Shown: positions 35,320 through 47,704 of the stretch, one piece after another
Layout of the letters: each line of letters opens with the position of its first letter
Numbering within the stretch: position 1 is the stretch's first letter
Origin: Druceiella hillmani
Lineage: Eukaryota > Arthropoda > Insecta > Lepidoptera > Hepialidae
Reading direction: 5' to 3'
Assembly (NCBI GenBank): GCA_039881145.1
Contig: JAYKKI010000128.1
Location: 649,001 to 713,000, forward strand
DNA: 64,000 nucleotides
Made by a program: the position numbers and the translations under genes
Notes under the pieces: model-generated
Seen by the model: the letters and a program-made list of their open reading frames with translations, nothing else
Told to the model about the DNA's origin: nothing
The model's database searches: none

Positions 35320-35975
35320 TTAATGTTAGTTATTTAATATTAAGCACCCTTACTATGAGGTCTACAAAACTTTAAAATTAATCTTAAACTTCAAACTAAT
35401 ACAATAGTTAAATTATTTTTATGTCTAGTATATTTGAGTTCAAGTGTACATAGCTTTTGCTAATATAGTGTGGCTATGAAGTTTGAGTTGCTTCAGCTTA
35501 ATATTTAGGGAAACATATCTATAAATTGTTTTTAGACTAATATACTGTAATTCTGAAGTTTCAAATTCAGGTTAATTTTTAAGAAAAGATATATATACGT
35601 TATTTTTAGGCCGATCTAGGGTACTTTTGATGTATAAGCTATTTACGTATTCAGCATAATCTTTAAGCAAAGATGTTTGTAAGTTATTTTTAGGTTGATA
35701 TGGGGTACTCTTGAGGTTTAAGTTAACGATTTCAGTTTAACCTTTAAGAAAAGTTATATGTATATTATTTTTAGAGTAATGTTAGGTAATTTGAGGTTAA
35801 GTGTACTTAAAAATTGAACTTAACTTGAACAACGATATTTATGGTTTATTTTTAGACCGATATAGAGTACTTATGAGCTTTAAGGTACTTATATATTCAG
35901 CTTTAACTTCAAGCTACAAGATAAACAAGTTATTTTTATACCGACTGAAGGCAATTTTAGGTCTTTTTAGATCTG
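35320..35975 (+). repeat. Diverged tandem array, period about 82 bp
   Basis: The word TTATTTTTAG or a close variant starts at about 35413, 35526, 35600, 35684, 35765, 35846 and 35930. The last five spacings are 84, 81, 81 and 84 bp. Within each unit a similar order follows: CCGATATRGGGTACTT, TTGAGGTTTAAG, ATTCAGCTTAA, CTTTAAGAAAAG, then TATATGTA. Earlier units are irregular. A detached unit lies at about 36735-36825. The ORFs 35801-36067 plus and 35914-36099 minus are read-throughs of the array. Confidence 0.75.
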
Positions 35976-35979
35976 TGTG

Positions 35980-38230
35980 TACACACAGGTTAAACTTAAA
36001 TGCCAAACTTAAATATTTTTTCATTTTTCCATATTTATCTAACGACACTATTAAATATAAATTATGACCACAGAGAGAATATTTTATATTTAAAAACATA
36101 TTTAATATTCGAAATGAATCTGTACATAATAGAGAGTAAAAAAATTGTCACATAATAAAATAAGGTTAGTTCCAGGACTTTTCCATATAGAGCAGCTTAA
36201 TCAGTGTTCCCGTATATATTCCTACTCCTTATATGGTGGCAATAATTCTTCATATTGTTCACTCAACCAAATATTTGCGACTACTTATCATTATTACGGA
36301 AGGAAAAAGGGAAAACCGAGCAGGTAAACATTTTCTAACGCGAACTACGCGGGTAAAGCGAACGCATTAAACATCCGGATACATTATCCAAGAAGGACTG
36401 AAGTACTTGAGTACCGGAGTGAAGAATGGAATATCCGATCCTCGGTATTTTGGGGGTACTCGTATTGCACTCATTTACGAGGCAAATACGATGTAATTTA
36501 GAAATGAATTAACTTTGAGCAATAAGTTTGTTATGTTTAGCAGATCTGAAAGAACGAGCGAGATTTTATACAGATGAATAGATTTTAGACTGATGAATAA
36601 ATTTTACAGATACATATCTTTAAACTTATATCACGGTGTCATTTAAACACAGTTACAATTTACAGCAATGAATATAATTGGCAACTTTTATAGCTAATCA
36701 CTGTTATTTATTTAACCAATAAATAAAATCAATTGTTGATATAAAGTACCATTGAGGTGAATATTACTTACACTTTCAAATTAAACTTCAAGCTAAGGCA
36801 CGTGTAAATTATTTTTATGTATTTATTTTAATTTTACCTATTGGTATTCCTTACATCGAGTAAAAAACAATCATTATAAAGGTCTAACTCGAATCGAGTA
36901 AAGGAGACAGAATGGAGTGAATTGCTTGACGTTTTTAAAGCCTTACGGTTATTTGGCAGTGATGCTGTAAAGCTATATTAATATAGCTTCATTATATATT
37001 AAACAGTTATGGAGAAATAGTGGTCCTTTTTCCATTTTATCGTTTAATTTTAGTCGACAATTTTAATTGTCCTCAAAAATGATAGAATTATACGAAATAC
37101 AATTTAAATATGACATAAATGTTTCGTTGGTGCATTACGATTTTTGATTCTGTAGTTATGTAGGCATTCTACTTCGTTTATAATTGTTTATTATTAAATA
37201 ATCCATATAAAAAGAAACACTTTTTTCTCATCAAGTATAAACATTTAATTAATATATAAGAATAGAATCGAGCGATATTTTAAGGTTTCTTTTTCGAGGT
37301 ATCGCATTTTAAAGATTATTTTTAATTCGGTTTTTGATATTTTTTTATTATCCATATTCTATTAGGAGTATGTTCATAATTCTTTACATAAAAAAAGGGT
37401 ATTTAACTCTTTCATTTTCATCTAATTGTAATTTATATGCTTAACATATTTTATTTCATGTGCGAAAAATTGATAAGGAAATGGAAAGTGTTACCGAATA
37501 TTTAGCGCGTTATATTATAATAATTTTCTTACATATATTATTTTTATTTTGTAGTTGATTACAAATTTTTTTTAAATGTAATCTTTAATAGTAAATTAAT
37601 CCCATTAAAAGGGAATGATCCACTACTTGTGCATCAATGAAACATTTAAATAAATTTTTCTTTAAACTTGCAAAATTTGGTAATCTCTGATTTTAGTTGA
37701 AACTGGTGACTAAAATAAGCCGACGGTTGACCACTATTTTTCCTTATTTTTCATTATGTCATGAAATATAATCATTGGTGCCTCTGACTATCAACATCAT
37801 TAAACTTTCTTTAATAATAACAACGCGGCTTTTAGAATATTGATTAACTAACACCGCTCTGGTTCCTTTTCTTATTTCGGGTTAGATCCTTTGCAATATT
37901 CTTATATAGTCGATGTGTCGAACGCTAATAAATAAATTAAAATAGAAAAAAATGTTGTTGATTAATTAAATCAATAATAACACTTGTTATAACACACACT
38001 ATACTCAACATTAAAGTCACATTTCTGAGGATTTATTTATGATGGCACTCTTGATGGTGTTTCTTAGATAGTAGCGTAAAGTAAAACATTACATGAGCCG
38101 TATTCACAAGTACTGTCAACAGATAGAAGGGAAAAAATAAAGCCATTTTAATCTTCCATTTGGCATAAATATGAGGTAAGTTATGATAAAGCAGAAACTC
38201 GTCAAGCACAAATGGACATGCACTAAAAAC
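35980..38230. other. Non-coding DNA, no gene seen
   Basis: Contains one stray unit of the 82-bp repeat at about 36735-36825. A CpG-richer patch lies at 36300-36480. The plus ORF 36145-36327 ends at AGCAG|GTAAAC, a good-looking donor, but it has no convincing acceptor or known domain. Confidence 0.4.
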
Positions 38231-38234
38231 ATTT

Positions 38235-38500
38235 AATGATACATAGTGTTCCTATTAAACTATTCGAAAATTTTTTATTTTTTAGAAAGAAAATATATTG
38301 CCTATTATATATTTCACAGGCGTATATAGAAAAACATTTTTGTTTTATGTGATGCAAGTATAGATTGAAAATGTTTAGATTTTTTCCTTTACTAACGCTG
38401 TGCGACCTTGCTTCTTAGCAACGGGAAGTACTCTATAGATTTTGATTTACTTGCTAGTGTCAAAAAATACAGCATAAAGAGCTGAAACGAAAATATATTG
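38235..38500 (-). repeat. Lepidopteran-type interspersed repeat, 3' half
   Basis: On the minus strand it reads ACGGGAAGTACTTCCCGTT-like sequence near 38421, GCAAGGTCGCACAGCG, then GCCTGTGAAATATATAATAG and GGCAATATATTTTC. It stops within the 3' region and abuts a second copy. Confidence 0.7.
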
Positions 38501-39095
38501 CCCAATTTATCTTTCAGAGGAGTATTTTTAATAAAAATATAACTCAATGATTTTTGGGTTCCGTATATATTTAAGAATTATAAGTATTTAATGGTACATA
38601 ATATTCCAATTAAACTATTTAAAAAATTTAATTTTTTTAGAACGAAATAATATTACCTGCTATATATTTTTAAGGACGCATATTTAAAAAAAATATTTTT
38701 TATTTAATTTTAATAAAAATTAACAATTGTTTTTATTTTTTCCTTTACTTTTACTGTAATTCCTTGCTTCTTGCCCAATTTAATGATACTAGGTCAACGG
38801 GAAGTACTCTTTAGGCTTTGATTTACTTTTAAGTGTCAAAAAAATGTGGCATAAATGGCCGTATTTTTTATTCCGTTCGGAAACTTGGTTTTTTACACCT
38901 CCAAGAGACCGTAGACCAAAGTATTTGCTATTAATTCCAACTTGATACCCTCAAGCATTCCTGAATAAAAGTATCTTGTTAGACAGACATACAGACGTCA
39001 CCAAAGTTATCCTATAAAAGTTATTTTTTTAAAAAATCAGGCAATTATAATTTGGTTTCGAGGGTAGCGTACCTCGTTTGAAATGAAATTACATT
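38500..39095 (-). repeat. Lepidopteran-type interspersed repeat, near full length
   Basis: Adjacent copy in the same orientation as the one before. On the minus strand it has GGTACGCTACCCTCG near 39065, CTGTATGTCTGTCTAAC, GGAATTAATAGCAAATAC, GACACTTAAAAGTAAATC, GTACTTCCCGTTGACC and the ATAGCAGGTAATATTATTTC block. Two copies in tandem suggest a nested insertion or a duplication. Confidence 0.75.
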
Positions 39096-39339
39096 ATTTA
39101 TCATTGTTTAATTAATCTGAATTCTTTCCGAATACTTTCAAATGCTATAAATATTTAGTAATATTTAATATAATTAAGTAGGGAGACATGTGTATTATCA
39201 TTAAGATATCAAAAACTGTGACATCTAGAATCACGGGTATAGTTTTCTTACAAACTTTGAGTAGGATTTTAAATACCCTTTTGTTTGCATAAATTTAGAT
39301 TTAGTCATTTCTAAATTGGGTTGTTGGAGGAAGATAAAT

Positions 39340-39665
39340 TGTATTTTAAATTACTTTAATATATCTTTGAAGACAGTTTTCTAAAACGACTAGGAAAAAA
39401 GTAGTTTTGACGCCTTTACAACCAGCTCCTTCAAACGATATATAAAATTTAGAAAAATTCAAGTATTTACTTTGCCTCCCCACCCCTCATAAAATTCCAA
39501 TATAAATATTTTTGAGAGTCACCAGAGCTAAGACTCAAAAATATTATGTGCCACATCTCAACTTGCTACGTCAATCGATTTCTGACCAAAACGTACATAA
39601 CAGACGGACAGACAGTCACTTGAATGTTCTTATAAAAGTTCCGTTTTCCTTTTTAAACGTAAAAA
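39340..39665 (-). repeat. Lepidopteran-type interspersed repeat, second subfamily
   Basis: On the minus strand it has AAAAGGAAAACGGAACTTTT near 39650, CTGTCTGTCCGTCTG, AGAAATCGATTGACGTAGC, AAGTTGAGATGTGGC and ATTTTTGAGTCTTAGC in order. Confidence 0.7.
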
Positions 39666-39669
39666 GTTT

Positions 39670-40840
39670 TTAAAATAATGGAATCATTAGAAATACAAGT
39701 ATCTATACATAGTTTTATAAATATTCTTTTTGGCATATAGCGCGGGAGTTTGTTAAATAAGACCTCGAAACAATAAAATTAAACGGCTGGCTAAATAAGA
39801 AATTTAAGACGAAAAATATACCTGCGAAAAAATGGATAATTTATAATTTAGTCTAGAAGCGCATTGCATGTTTTATTTTTCGTCATTTTTGCAACACAGT
39901 TTACCACATAGGAACGTGGAACTCGTGTGAAAATGTATATTATAAGAGTATACATTTTTAATAACAGTATAATTTAGAACTTTATTTTAAGAATTCTATG
40001 TAAATAAATATCAATACGAAAACTTTACGTTACAGAATTCAATACTGTTTTTATGTTAAGGTAATATAGCTTTAATTTTAATTCTTTGCAAATTATATTG
40101 GACTAGCTAAAAAGTAAAGACGTGTTAGCTGCTCCATTTAAAATAAATTTACATACATTTATATTTCATTTTAATTATGAAATATTTCATATTTTCTTTA
40201 AAAAAATTAAGAAAATATTTCGACTCCGTCTACACGACACTAAGCAAGTATTTACAAATAAACTGTAGGTGTGACACACGTCATTATGCATAGCATACGT
40301 CGTGCATAAAAGACACATCAAGCCTCTAATGTCATCAGCCTTCGGAGAAAATACATCATAGTGCGAGCGAAATAATACTGTCGCGCAATAATTTCCAAAT
40401 ATCTACCGTATCAGCGATTGAGTGATTACTTGGCGTCTGAAGGCAGCAAAGTTAAAGTCGTTTTTGTAACAGAACAATCCGTACTGAATTTGTGTATTAA
40501 ACGCAAAATGTCGTTAAGGTTCATTTTGAGCGTAAATACTCCCTTAGTTAATCGCTAATATTTCTTTATCCTGCTTATTTGAATGAATTATACATTATTC
40601 GGAAAGAATTCAGATTAATTAAAAAATGGACAGAACTATAAAGATAAATTAATCTCAAAGCACATAAGATAAGAAAAAGCTGTTAAGCACTAAAACGTAT
40701 CCATACTACTATACGACGTTTCCATACTAAAATGTATCCATACTGTTTGTCTCCACATGTAGCTCTAATTTATTGGTCTTAAATTATTTAAAGCATATTA
40801 TTTATTCTAAGCTTAATAAGATATATGTCTTGCTTTTAAA
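39670..40840. other. Non-coding DNA, no gene seen
   Basis: AT-rich. A 10-bp hairpin lies at 39930-39958 (AAAATGTATA / TATACATTTT). A moderately GC-richer patch lies at 40210-40460. No ORF of note. Confidence 0.4.
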
Positions 40841-40844
40841 TCAA

Positions 40845-41125
40845 ACTAGCTGACCCGTGCGAAGTCTTCGCACTATATCGCCATCTAGCGTGTTCTAAGT
40901 ATACAATTTGGCTAAGATATTTGATGTGTCGCCCACAGATGGCGCTCATGCCAATTGTTATAAAAATTAATTTTTTTATTAACAAAAAGATTTTCTTCGA
41001 ATTTTTTTATATTTTTCGCCCGAAGTAGAAAATATAAGCTTTAAGTGGGTATTTTTTTTGGTGCAGTAGTTAAAGAGATCGAGCCGCTCGACCAAAAAAC
41101 ACCTTTTAGAAATAATATATTTAGA
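40845..41125 (+). repeat. CTAGCTGACCCGTGCGAAG-type element, copy 2
   Basis: Starts ACTAGCTGACCCGTGCGAAG with a perfect palindrome GTGCGAAG-T-CTTCGCAC (40857-40873). Then come ATCGCCATCTAGCG, AGATGGCGCTCATGCC and, near the end, GTGCAGTAGTTAAAGAGATC, a phrase I associate with this element type in insects. The better preserved of the two copies. Confidence 0.7.
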
Positions 41126-41129
41126 TCCT

Positions 41130-41640
41130 GTCAAAAACATAAATGTGAAAAATGTATGGTGTTGTATTTTGTGTTAATAACGTTTAGATAGAAGACAATT
41201 TTATTTCAACATACCTTTCACCAAATATTCGGAGAGTTTAATGTCTGAATATTAAAAAACAAGATTTTCTTATCACGGTTAATAATTTCGGGCTCAGTTA
41301 TTTAAATGTTTCTAGAGGAAAAGACGTCGACTTATCAACTGATCAACATCTTACTTTGCTATTCCAACGTAAATGACATTTACTTGCTGACGTTATATAT
41401 TTTTCAAAGTACACTCTTTGAAACAACTTCAAAATTGTTTATGTGGAACTCTCCTTCTTGCATTATAAAGCCGTGTGTATATATCTAATATTCGAAGAAC
41501 TTTTCACAATATTATTTAAATTCAATGGATTCCTTTGATTTATTTTGGAATTCAGAACACACTTCTGAAATCTTAATTTCGACGCACATTTTGTCTGATT
41601 TGTTTAAATTATTGATTTGAATATCTTTGATTCATTGTAG
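41130..41640. other. Non-coding DNA, no gene seen
   Basis: AT-rich. The plus ORF 41306-41488 shows no domain. Confidence 0.4.
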
Positions 41641-41644
41641 ACGT

Positions 41645-42215
41645 TTATATTTGAACAAACCGTTTTCAGCGATCCGTGTCTCTAAAGAAAAAAAGAACTC
41701 TTATAGATCACTTGGTTTTCCGTCTGTCTGTTTATCTGCCAAGACCCTTTTTCTCAGGAACGCGTGGACATTTCTAGTTGAAATTATTATAAAGTATTTA
41801 GACCTACTGTCCCTTATAATTGTAAAGACATGAAGTCTCTACGTCAACGCAATAAAAAATACGCATGTATCAACATTCGCGAATGAAAATAAAAATTTAT
41901 AGGGTATTTCCTGTTGACCTAGAATCATGAAATGTGGTAAGAAGCAAGGTATCACAGCAATAATAAAGGAAAAAAATCCAAAAATCGTTAATTTCTATTT
42001 GATAAAAATCATTAATTTCTATCACATCACAATTTTTTTATTACACACCAGTGAAAGATATAGTAGACAATATATCACGGTTCTAAAAAAATTAAAATTT
42101 TGTAAAAAGTTTATTAGGAATTTTATGTACAATTAAATATATATAAATGTCTGAATGGGTACGAAACCCTCATAGTTTAGTTCCACTCGTGCTTAACAGT
42201 TTTTTTATTATTTTT
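41645..42215 (+). repeat. Lepidopteran-type interspersed repeat, near full length
   Basis: ATAGATCACTTGGTTTTCC, GTCTGTCTGTTTATCTGCC, AAGACCCTTTTTCTCAGG, AACGCGTGGACATTTC, GGGTATTTCCTGTTGACC, ATCATGAAATGTGGTAAG, CACCAGTGAAAGATATAGT, and the end TAGTTCCACTCGTGCTTAAC. The ORFs 41627-41833 and 41927-42136 are translations of it. Confidence 0.85.
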
Positions 42216-42219
42216 TCTA

Positions 42220-43060
42220 CTTGTCACAAGTTTACTTATTCCAATTTTAAATTAAATCAAGTTAAAAAATATATTTGAAATAATTATTTTTTGTTTCAAA
42301 TATAACATCAACATAAGTTGCGAACGATGCCAATGGACATTACCCAGACACGATGTCGCTTGTCTCTTTAGAAGACAGCTTATCAGTGCAGCGATAAGTA
42401 ATAGGTTTGCTCCGAGCGGAGACGACGTCGGCTTTAGTTACTTCTCGAGGCGATCGCTCCGTTGGGAACAAATCCACAGAGAGGACGTTGCCAGCGTATC
42501 AGTACTATACAATCTTAGTGCTTAGCACTTTTCCGACTATAAGAATGTCGTATAATTTCAGTGATCATTTTAAGTACTTATTTCATCTTTAGAAGAAGTA
42601 AAGTCTCGTCATTATTCATAGAACTTTAACCTTTGTTTTAAATTAGCAAACTAAATTAAGATTTATTCTAAATTTTCTTTAAATTATAAAAGGGAAAAAC
42701 GTAAAAAAAATATTTCGGTTAAAATAACAACACCCATACTTAATATCTTCTAGACATAATATAATTAGGCAACATTGATACTACAGTACTCTTCAAATTG
42801 TTTCAGCCCAAATATACATATAAATATAAGTATATATAAATAAAAAATAATAAAAAAAAGAAATTAAAATAAATATATGAATAAATAAAACTGGAGATAT
42901 GTAGAATTAGTGTATTACCTTGTCCTTACTTTCAGATACCCTTGCTTTTGTATAAATATATTACCGATAATAGTATATATTACCGAAATAGCAGTGAAAA
43001 AACCCACACAAACCCAGCTTCCGCTATTGTGTTTGAAACATATAAATGCTGTTGGATGTT
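42220..43060. other. Non-coding DNA with a CpG-rich block
   Basis: 42340-42500 is GC- and CpG-rich (CCGAGCGGAGACGACGTCGG, GAGGCGATCGCTCCG) and includes the inverted pair CTTATC / GATAAG at about 42378-42397. A short plus ORF (42407-42592) crosses it without a recognisable domain. Promoter-like or an old repeat; nothing decides which. Confidence 0.35.
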
Positions 43061-43069
43061 CTTAAGAGT

Positions 43070-43222
43070 TAATCTTTGCTAATATCCCACCTGAAGATAT
43101 TGTGATACAACGAAACCTAGGTCGTGGTAAAGAAATTAAAGAAAGTAGAAATAATACTACATAACGTAGTTTCATTTAATTGTGAATAATGAATTTCTGC
43201 AAAATTAACGCCAAATATATTC
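43070..43222 (+). repeat. Palindromic hammerhead repeat, copy 4 (single forward unit)
   Basis: Begins AATCTTTGCTAATATCC, then the hammerhead-like core (43087-43127), GTAAAGAAATTAAAGAAAG, AATACTACATAACGTAG, CATTTAATTGTGAATAATG, and ends TTAACGCCAAATATATTC. No inverted partner. This is the cleanest example of the unit. Confidence 0.9.
43087..43127 (+). ncRNA. Hammerhead-ribozyme-like fold
   Basis: Stem I CCAC (43087-43090) pairs perfectly with GTGG (43124-43127). The core CTGAAGA (43091-43097) fits CUGANGA, and GAAA follows at 43112-43115. Stem III is A-C-C with G-G-T around TA (43115-43122), and the triplet GTC places the predicted cut after 43123. Stem II is TTGTGATACAA, with an A/C mismatch and an extra unpaired T next to the core. 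The very short stem III and open stem I resemble the minimal type I hammerheads described in Penelope-like elements and retrozymes. The extra T and the weak stem II make self-cleavage uncertain. Confidence 0.6.
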
Positions 43223-43224
43223 CA

Positions 43225-44100
43225 GCATGAAATCAATGTCCCTTTTTAGTTTCAGTGATCGCATAGTAATATATTTATTCCCATTTTTTAGTCGAAATAA
43301 TTTGTGATGCTGCTTTCATTATCGAAAATGGTTGCAGCGAATGCCTAAATGGAGAATACAAACACCTTATTTGTTAGACGGTAATTCTGATACCGAAATA
43401 AGGTACTTTAAGAAGTATTTATATAAATATACAGTAGTCTTAGACAAAAATAACTAAGCGTGAAAAGTATTGATGGATATGAAGACAAACTTATAAGGTA
43501 AACTTAATTATAGGTATGAATAATAAATAACGTAAGAATAATTTTAAAAATATGTTTTAAGAGTAGACAAGGTTGATTGCCAGAAATTTATTGGAATAAT
43601 ATTTAATTACTCATTATAATGTCTATTACTGATATAGAAAACGAATTTTAATGCAATTTAATATCAAATAAAGTAAATATGTCTGTTACTAAAACTAACT
43701 TCCACAATTGGCTGTGAACTAATTTTGATTTAATTTCAGTTATTTACATATACTTTGGAATTATCTTATAATTTAAGCAGATTATAACAACCTCCGCATA
43801 ATGGGTGCCTTTGACTTTAATGTTATTGTTAATGTCCATTCTAAGCGGTCATATTATAATAAATTCACCACGCGTCAGCCACCACGCGTAATTCCCGCAA
43901 CTATTTACAACGCGAGGACAAAGACGCGACCCTAGCGCAGAGCGCACTTTGTGTCGACGTATGAACACCGCAAGGTCAGGAACTTGTTTAAACTACTGTG
44001 GCGCCTTTGTACAGTTAGCGAAAACTTAATGGAAACTCGCTAGACACAAAAGAAGGTTAGTAATTCAGGTTTGAGTTATGTTGGTATAATTCGATGTAAT
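43225..44100. other. Non-coding DNA with a CpG-rich block
   Basis: 43865-44060 is CpG-rich, with ACCACGCGT twice at about 43867 and 43881, GACGCGACCCTAGCGCAGAG, and ends AAAGAAG|GTTAGTAA. It could be a promoter with a short first exon. No downstream exon was found. Confidence 0.3.
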
Positions 44101-44104
44101 TTAA

Positions 44105-44302
44105 TAATTGCTTTCCCAGATTTTTCTTGGTTGATTTGCCGTGGTGAATTAAATTCACAAAGTATACGCCCTTTGACGGTGAGGCTTACCGCTGGGACCC
44201 GGGTTGGACTAGTGTTCAGGTTGACTGTAAGTTATTGCTCTCATAGCAAGAAGTCCACCATATGTGTCAATTGTAAACATAAATGTAAATAAATAACACC
44301 CG
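44105..44302 (+). mobile_element. SINE-like element, copy 1
   Basis: GCCCTTTGACGGTGAGGC, TTACCGCTGGGACCCGGG, TTGGACTAGTGTTCAGG, TTATTGCTCTCATAGCAAG, then TGTCAATTGTAAACAT and AAATGTAAATAAATAA. The same blocks occur in copy 2 (60.5 kb) and copy 3 (53.3 kb, minus). The B box lies at a small deletion here. The plus ORF 44071-44292 is its translation, not a gene. Confidence 0.7.
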
Positions 44303-44304
44303 CG

Positions 44305-47300
44305 TTTGCACACGATATTAATTATTTATGTAAATTTATGTTAAATCACTTTTATAATTCAATATATCTATCTTATTGTTTGTGGGCTTATAAATTGAGT
44401 TCTATTGTATGGATTTGGCAGTTATCTCCATCGTGTTGGATTTTTATCCTAGAAGATGTTTAGGTACATGTCAAAGATATATGTTGATATTGGTGTGGCG
44501 CATCCCTGAAGGCAACAAATGACTACGACATTTTATGGATGACGCCAAGACGTACGGCGTTGGCACTGAGGTGTGAAGAGAAGTTATTCTATTAGAGAGA
44601 GACTTTGAGTTCACTCGTTCAGTCAGCCTTCAATTTTTGTGCATTATTAAGGAATCAATTATGTAAAACTATTAAAGTCCATCATCATAAAATGCACGCG
44701 AGTGGGGCCGCGGGCCAAAGCTAGACGTTTTATGAAGAAAAAGTTGAGATATCGTAGCAGAACACAGAACATGAACTGCAAAATAAAATGTATGAAAAAG
44801 AGAAACTAAAACATGTTTACCGAGAAAATATTAATTTATTTAAAAAAAATATCATGTAAAATCCAAAATTGGTCTTAACTACATTATTACTTTAAATTTG
44901 GTGTAGTTTTTTTCCGTAATGAAACTCAATTCTAACAATTTTCACAAATTGTATAATAAAACTCAGAGATAAAAGAAACAAAACTAGTACTTGTTTCATA
45001 CCTTAATAATATTCTTTAAGGGAAAAAACGAAAACAAATTAACCATATCAATGGACCCATTTGCTTTTGTTTAAAAAATTCCAAGTATTATTTGGAATTA
45101 TGTTTTCTAGATATCGGAAAAACCGTTATGACTAAATGATTATAAGAGGTATTAATAATTGTTAGTATGCCAAAACTAAATTTCCTAACTTTTTCGATAA
45201 ATTTTGCTTTGATTGTGGGTGTTAACGGCTTTTGCCTTAATTGTTACAACAGTATTATTTATGCAACTTTCATTCATTTATCATAAATAAATTTTCGTGC
45301 TTTTGAAGAGATAGTCTAAATATTTAGAAAAGCATGAGTCAATGTTATGTTAATTATGTTACCCTGTTTCGCTTTAATACAAGTAATTCAAGTACCTAAT
45401 TCAATTAAAAAACATTTACTTTGTAGTTAACGATATTTACTTGTTACTGTCACACAAATTTCATATCAATCAAAAGCCAAAGTGTATCAGGTAAGTCGCT
45501 CCAGTAGCGCAATAGGTATTCACAGTGTTAAAAAAATCACCGTTTAAGTTTTTTACATTCAAAAAATATGATAAATTCGTTTTGAAAACCGTTTGCGAGA
45601 CGTTTTGTTATATTTTTGGAACGACATTCCTTATCGCACGTTACACACGTTGTCGAATAAGAGGCAGCTCGAAAAATTGTAAAATTTTCAACCGATACTT
45701 ATACTGCATTAATGTAAGATTTCGAACAAAACTTATATATACAGTATAGACGGCGTTTAAACATATATGTTTAACAATAAGTGCTATTGTGTTACTATTT
45801 TCGTATGCTTACGATTTTCAAACTCGTATTATTGTTATCAATAAAGAACGAATTCTGAAAATGATTCAGTAGAAGTTGAGGATGGCTATGATGAAGTCAA
45901 GTAAGTACCAGAGTTAAAGTGACAATAATTGGATGATTAATTTTACACTAAAATTTTATATCATCTTTTATTTGCATCGATGAAAGTCGTACACGTATTT
46001 TATAATGGTAAATCATGCAATACTCTTCATACATTGTGCAAGTTTTGTGTAATTACAGTATATTGCTCGGATCGCTTACATATATATATATACATACGTA
46101 TATTTTTTATTTAAATTTGGCGTGGACGACTGAGACACAAATTACCATTCCTCCATTTTTTCTTTAATTTAATTACTCTCAAACGTTGTTAACTTAATTC
46201 ATTCTGCCTGTTATTTAATACATAAGGATCAAATCGGGTGTCCCACAACATCTCTTGTACTTTTTCTTTACGATAATTACAGTTTTTTAACCAGGAAACC
46301 AGCCCAAGTAACAAAAATCTTAAAAAAGTGACGTCGATATGCAATTGTGCTACAAACGTTTGAGTCACTTCCTGTCGGTCCTTATATCTACGGAACGTTA
46401 GTAATAACAGGTACTCAGCGATATACTGGCCTTTGTTATCGACGGTTTTCCTCTTTCTCCCAATCGTGTGTAGGTAGGTATATGTAATCTATGGTAAGTT
46501 TTTAATTAGATTCGTACGTCAGATAAGTGTTTTATTCCTTTATTTTACAATTTTTTTTTATTTTACATAAGATTTTTTTTTTGGTTAGGTATATTGTCTT
46601 TAATTGAAGTGCATAATAAATTTTTTCACCAATATAATGGATTACGATATCAGATTATGACAACTTCATTCTATCGGTTACATTGTAAATATTTATTACA
46701 ACAAATTTCAAATATATTCCAATGGTGAAAATATATAAAAAAAAAGATAAAATATTTTGTAAAACAGTCAACTTATGAAAAAAAGAAAATTAGGGAATTT
46801 TAAAACACCCGTGCTTAGTTACGACTTATTTAAATTTTCAAACTAGATTGACATATTACCATACATAAATATTTTAATTGTACTAAGTTACGTTTAAATT
46901 CATCTTAATATTGTTTTCACTATTTATGAAAACATATTTTTTTTACCCTTTTAAAATATAAATTACTTATTGATTTGATTTGGTTTACTTTTACAATATT
47001 TATGTACTCAGGTTTTAAGCAAAATATGTTTGACGACGATATATTAATTTTAAATTAAGTAAATTCATTCATTTTTATCAATAGATAAACTAAGATACCG
47101 CCAAATTTAATGTTGAATTTTCTTATTATATCTAAGTGTAGATGAACTCGCAAGTAATCTGTAAAATATTAAAACGGCATGAATGTGTAAAATAAAATAA
47201 AACTCAATTTTTTATATAAAAGATGGAATTTAATGAAATCATTTATTTTCCGTTAATAATTCTTTTACAACTTCGTGATGAACTTCTAGTCGTACTTAAT

Positions 47301-47590
47301 AAAAAACTGAAGCAATTACAATTTCAGGTCATCATCATTAGTGACACTTAAATATTTCGAAGAATTTTGAGAATTACGAAAGAAATTATGAACATCACTT
47401 CTCAAGTATCACAAGTATCACTTCCCAACTAAGTTACACCAATTTTCCACGAGTTATCAAATTTGTTCCTTGTCTTGTATTGTTATGGTGGAATACAATC
47501 CAAATGATCAATTTTGGCCATTGCTTTTTGATTTGCCAATCCTGGCATTCTGGTTCCATTAGTTGTTAACCGTAAACGTTTGAATTAATC
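44305..47590. other. Non-coding DNA, no gene seen
   Basis: Mostly AT-rich. A moderately GC-richer part at 46230-46500 ends with a possible donor CTATG|GTAAGT at about 46492. The ORF 45525-45749 shows no domain. No repeat shared with other parts of the window was noticed. Confidence 0.35.
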
Positions 47591-47598
47591 AATTGTTT

Positions 47599-47704
47599 AT
47601 TTCGTTTCCATTTCCTTTTTCTAACAATGTCAAAATTTGCAAGCTAATCATTTTATTTAAAAAAAAAAATAAAATTCTCTCTCACTGACGAAAACCTATT
47701 TTTT
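47599..47704 (+). repeat. 105-bp direct repeat, left copy
   Basis: ATTTCGTTTCCATTTCC, TTTTTCTAACAATGTCAAAA, an A-run, then TAAAATTCTCTCTCACTGAC and GAAAACCTATTTTT. Nearly identical to 47842-47948, with about four substitutions and A/T-run length changes. Confidence 0.92.

Noticed and set aside
35801..36067. 88-codon plus ORF
   Set aside because: It reads through units of the 82-bp tandem array and has no protein-like features.
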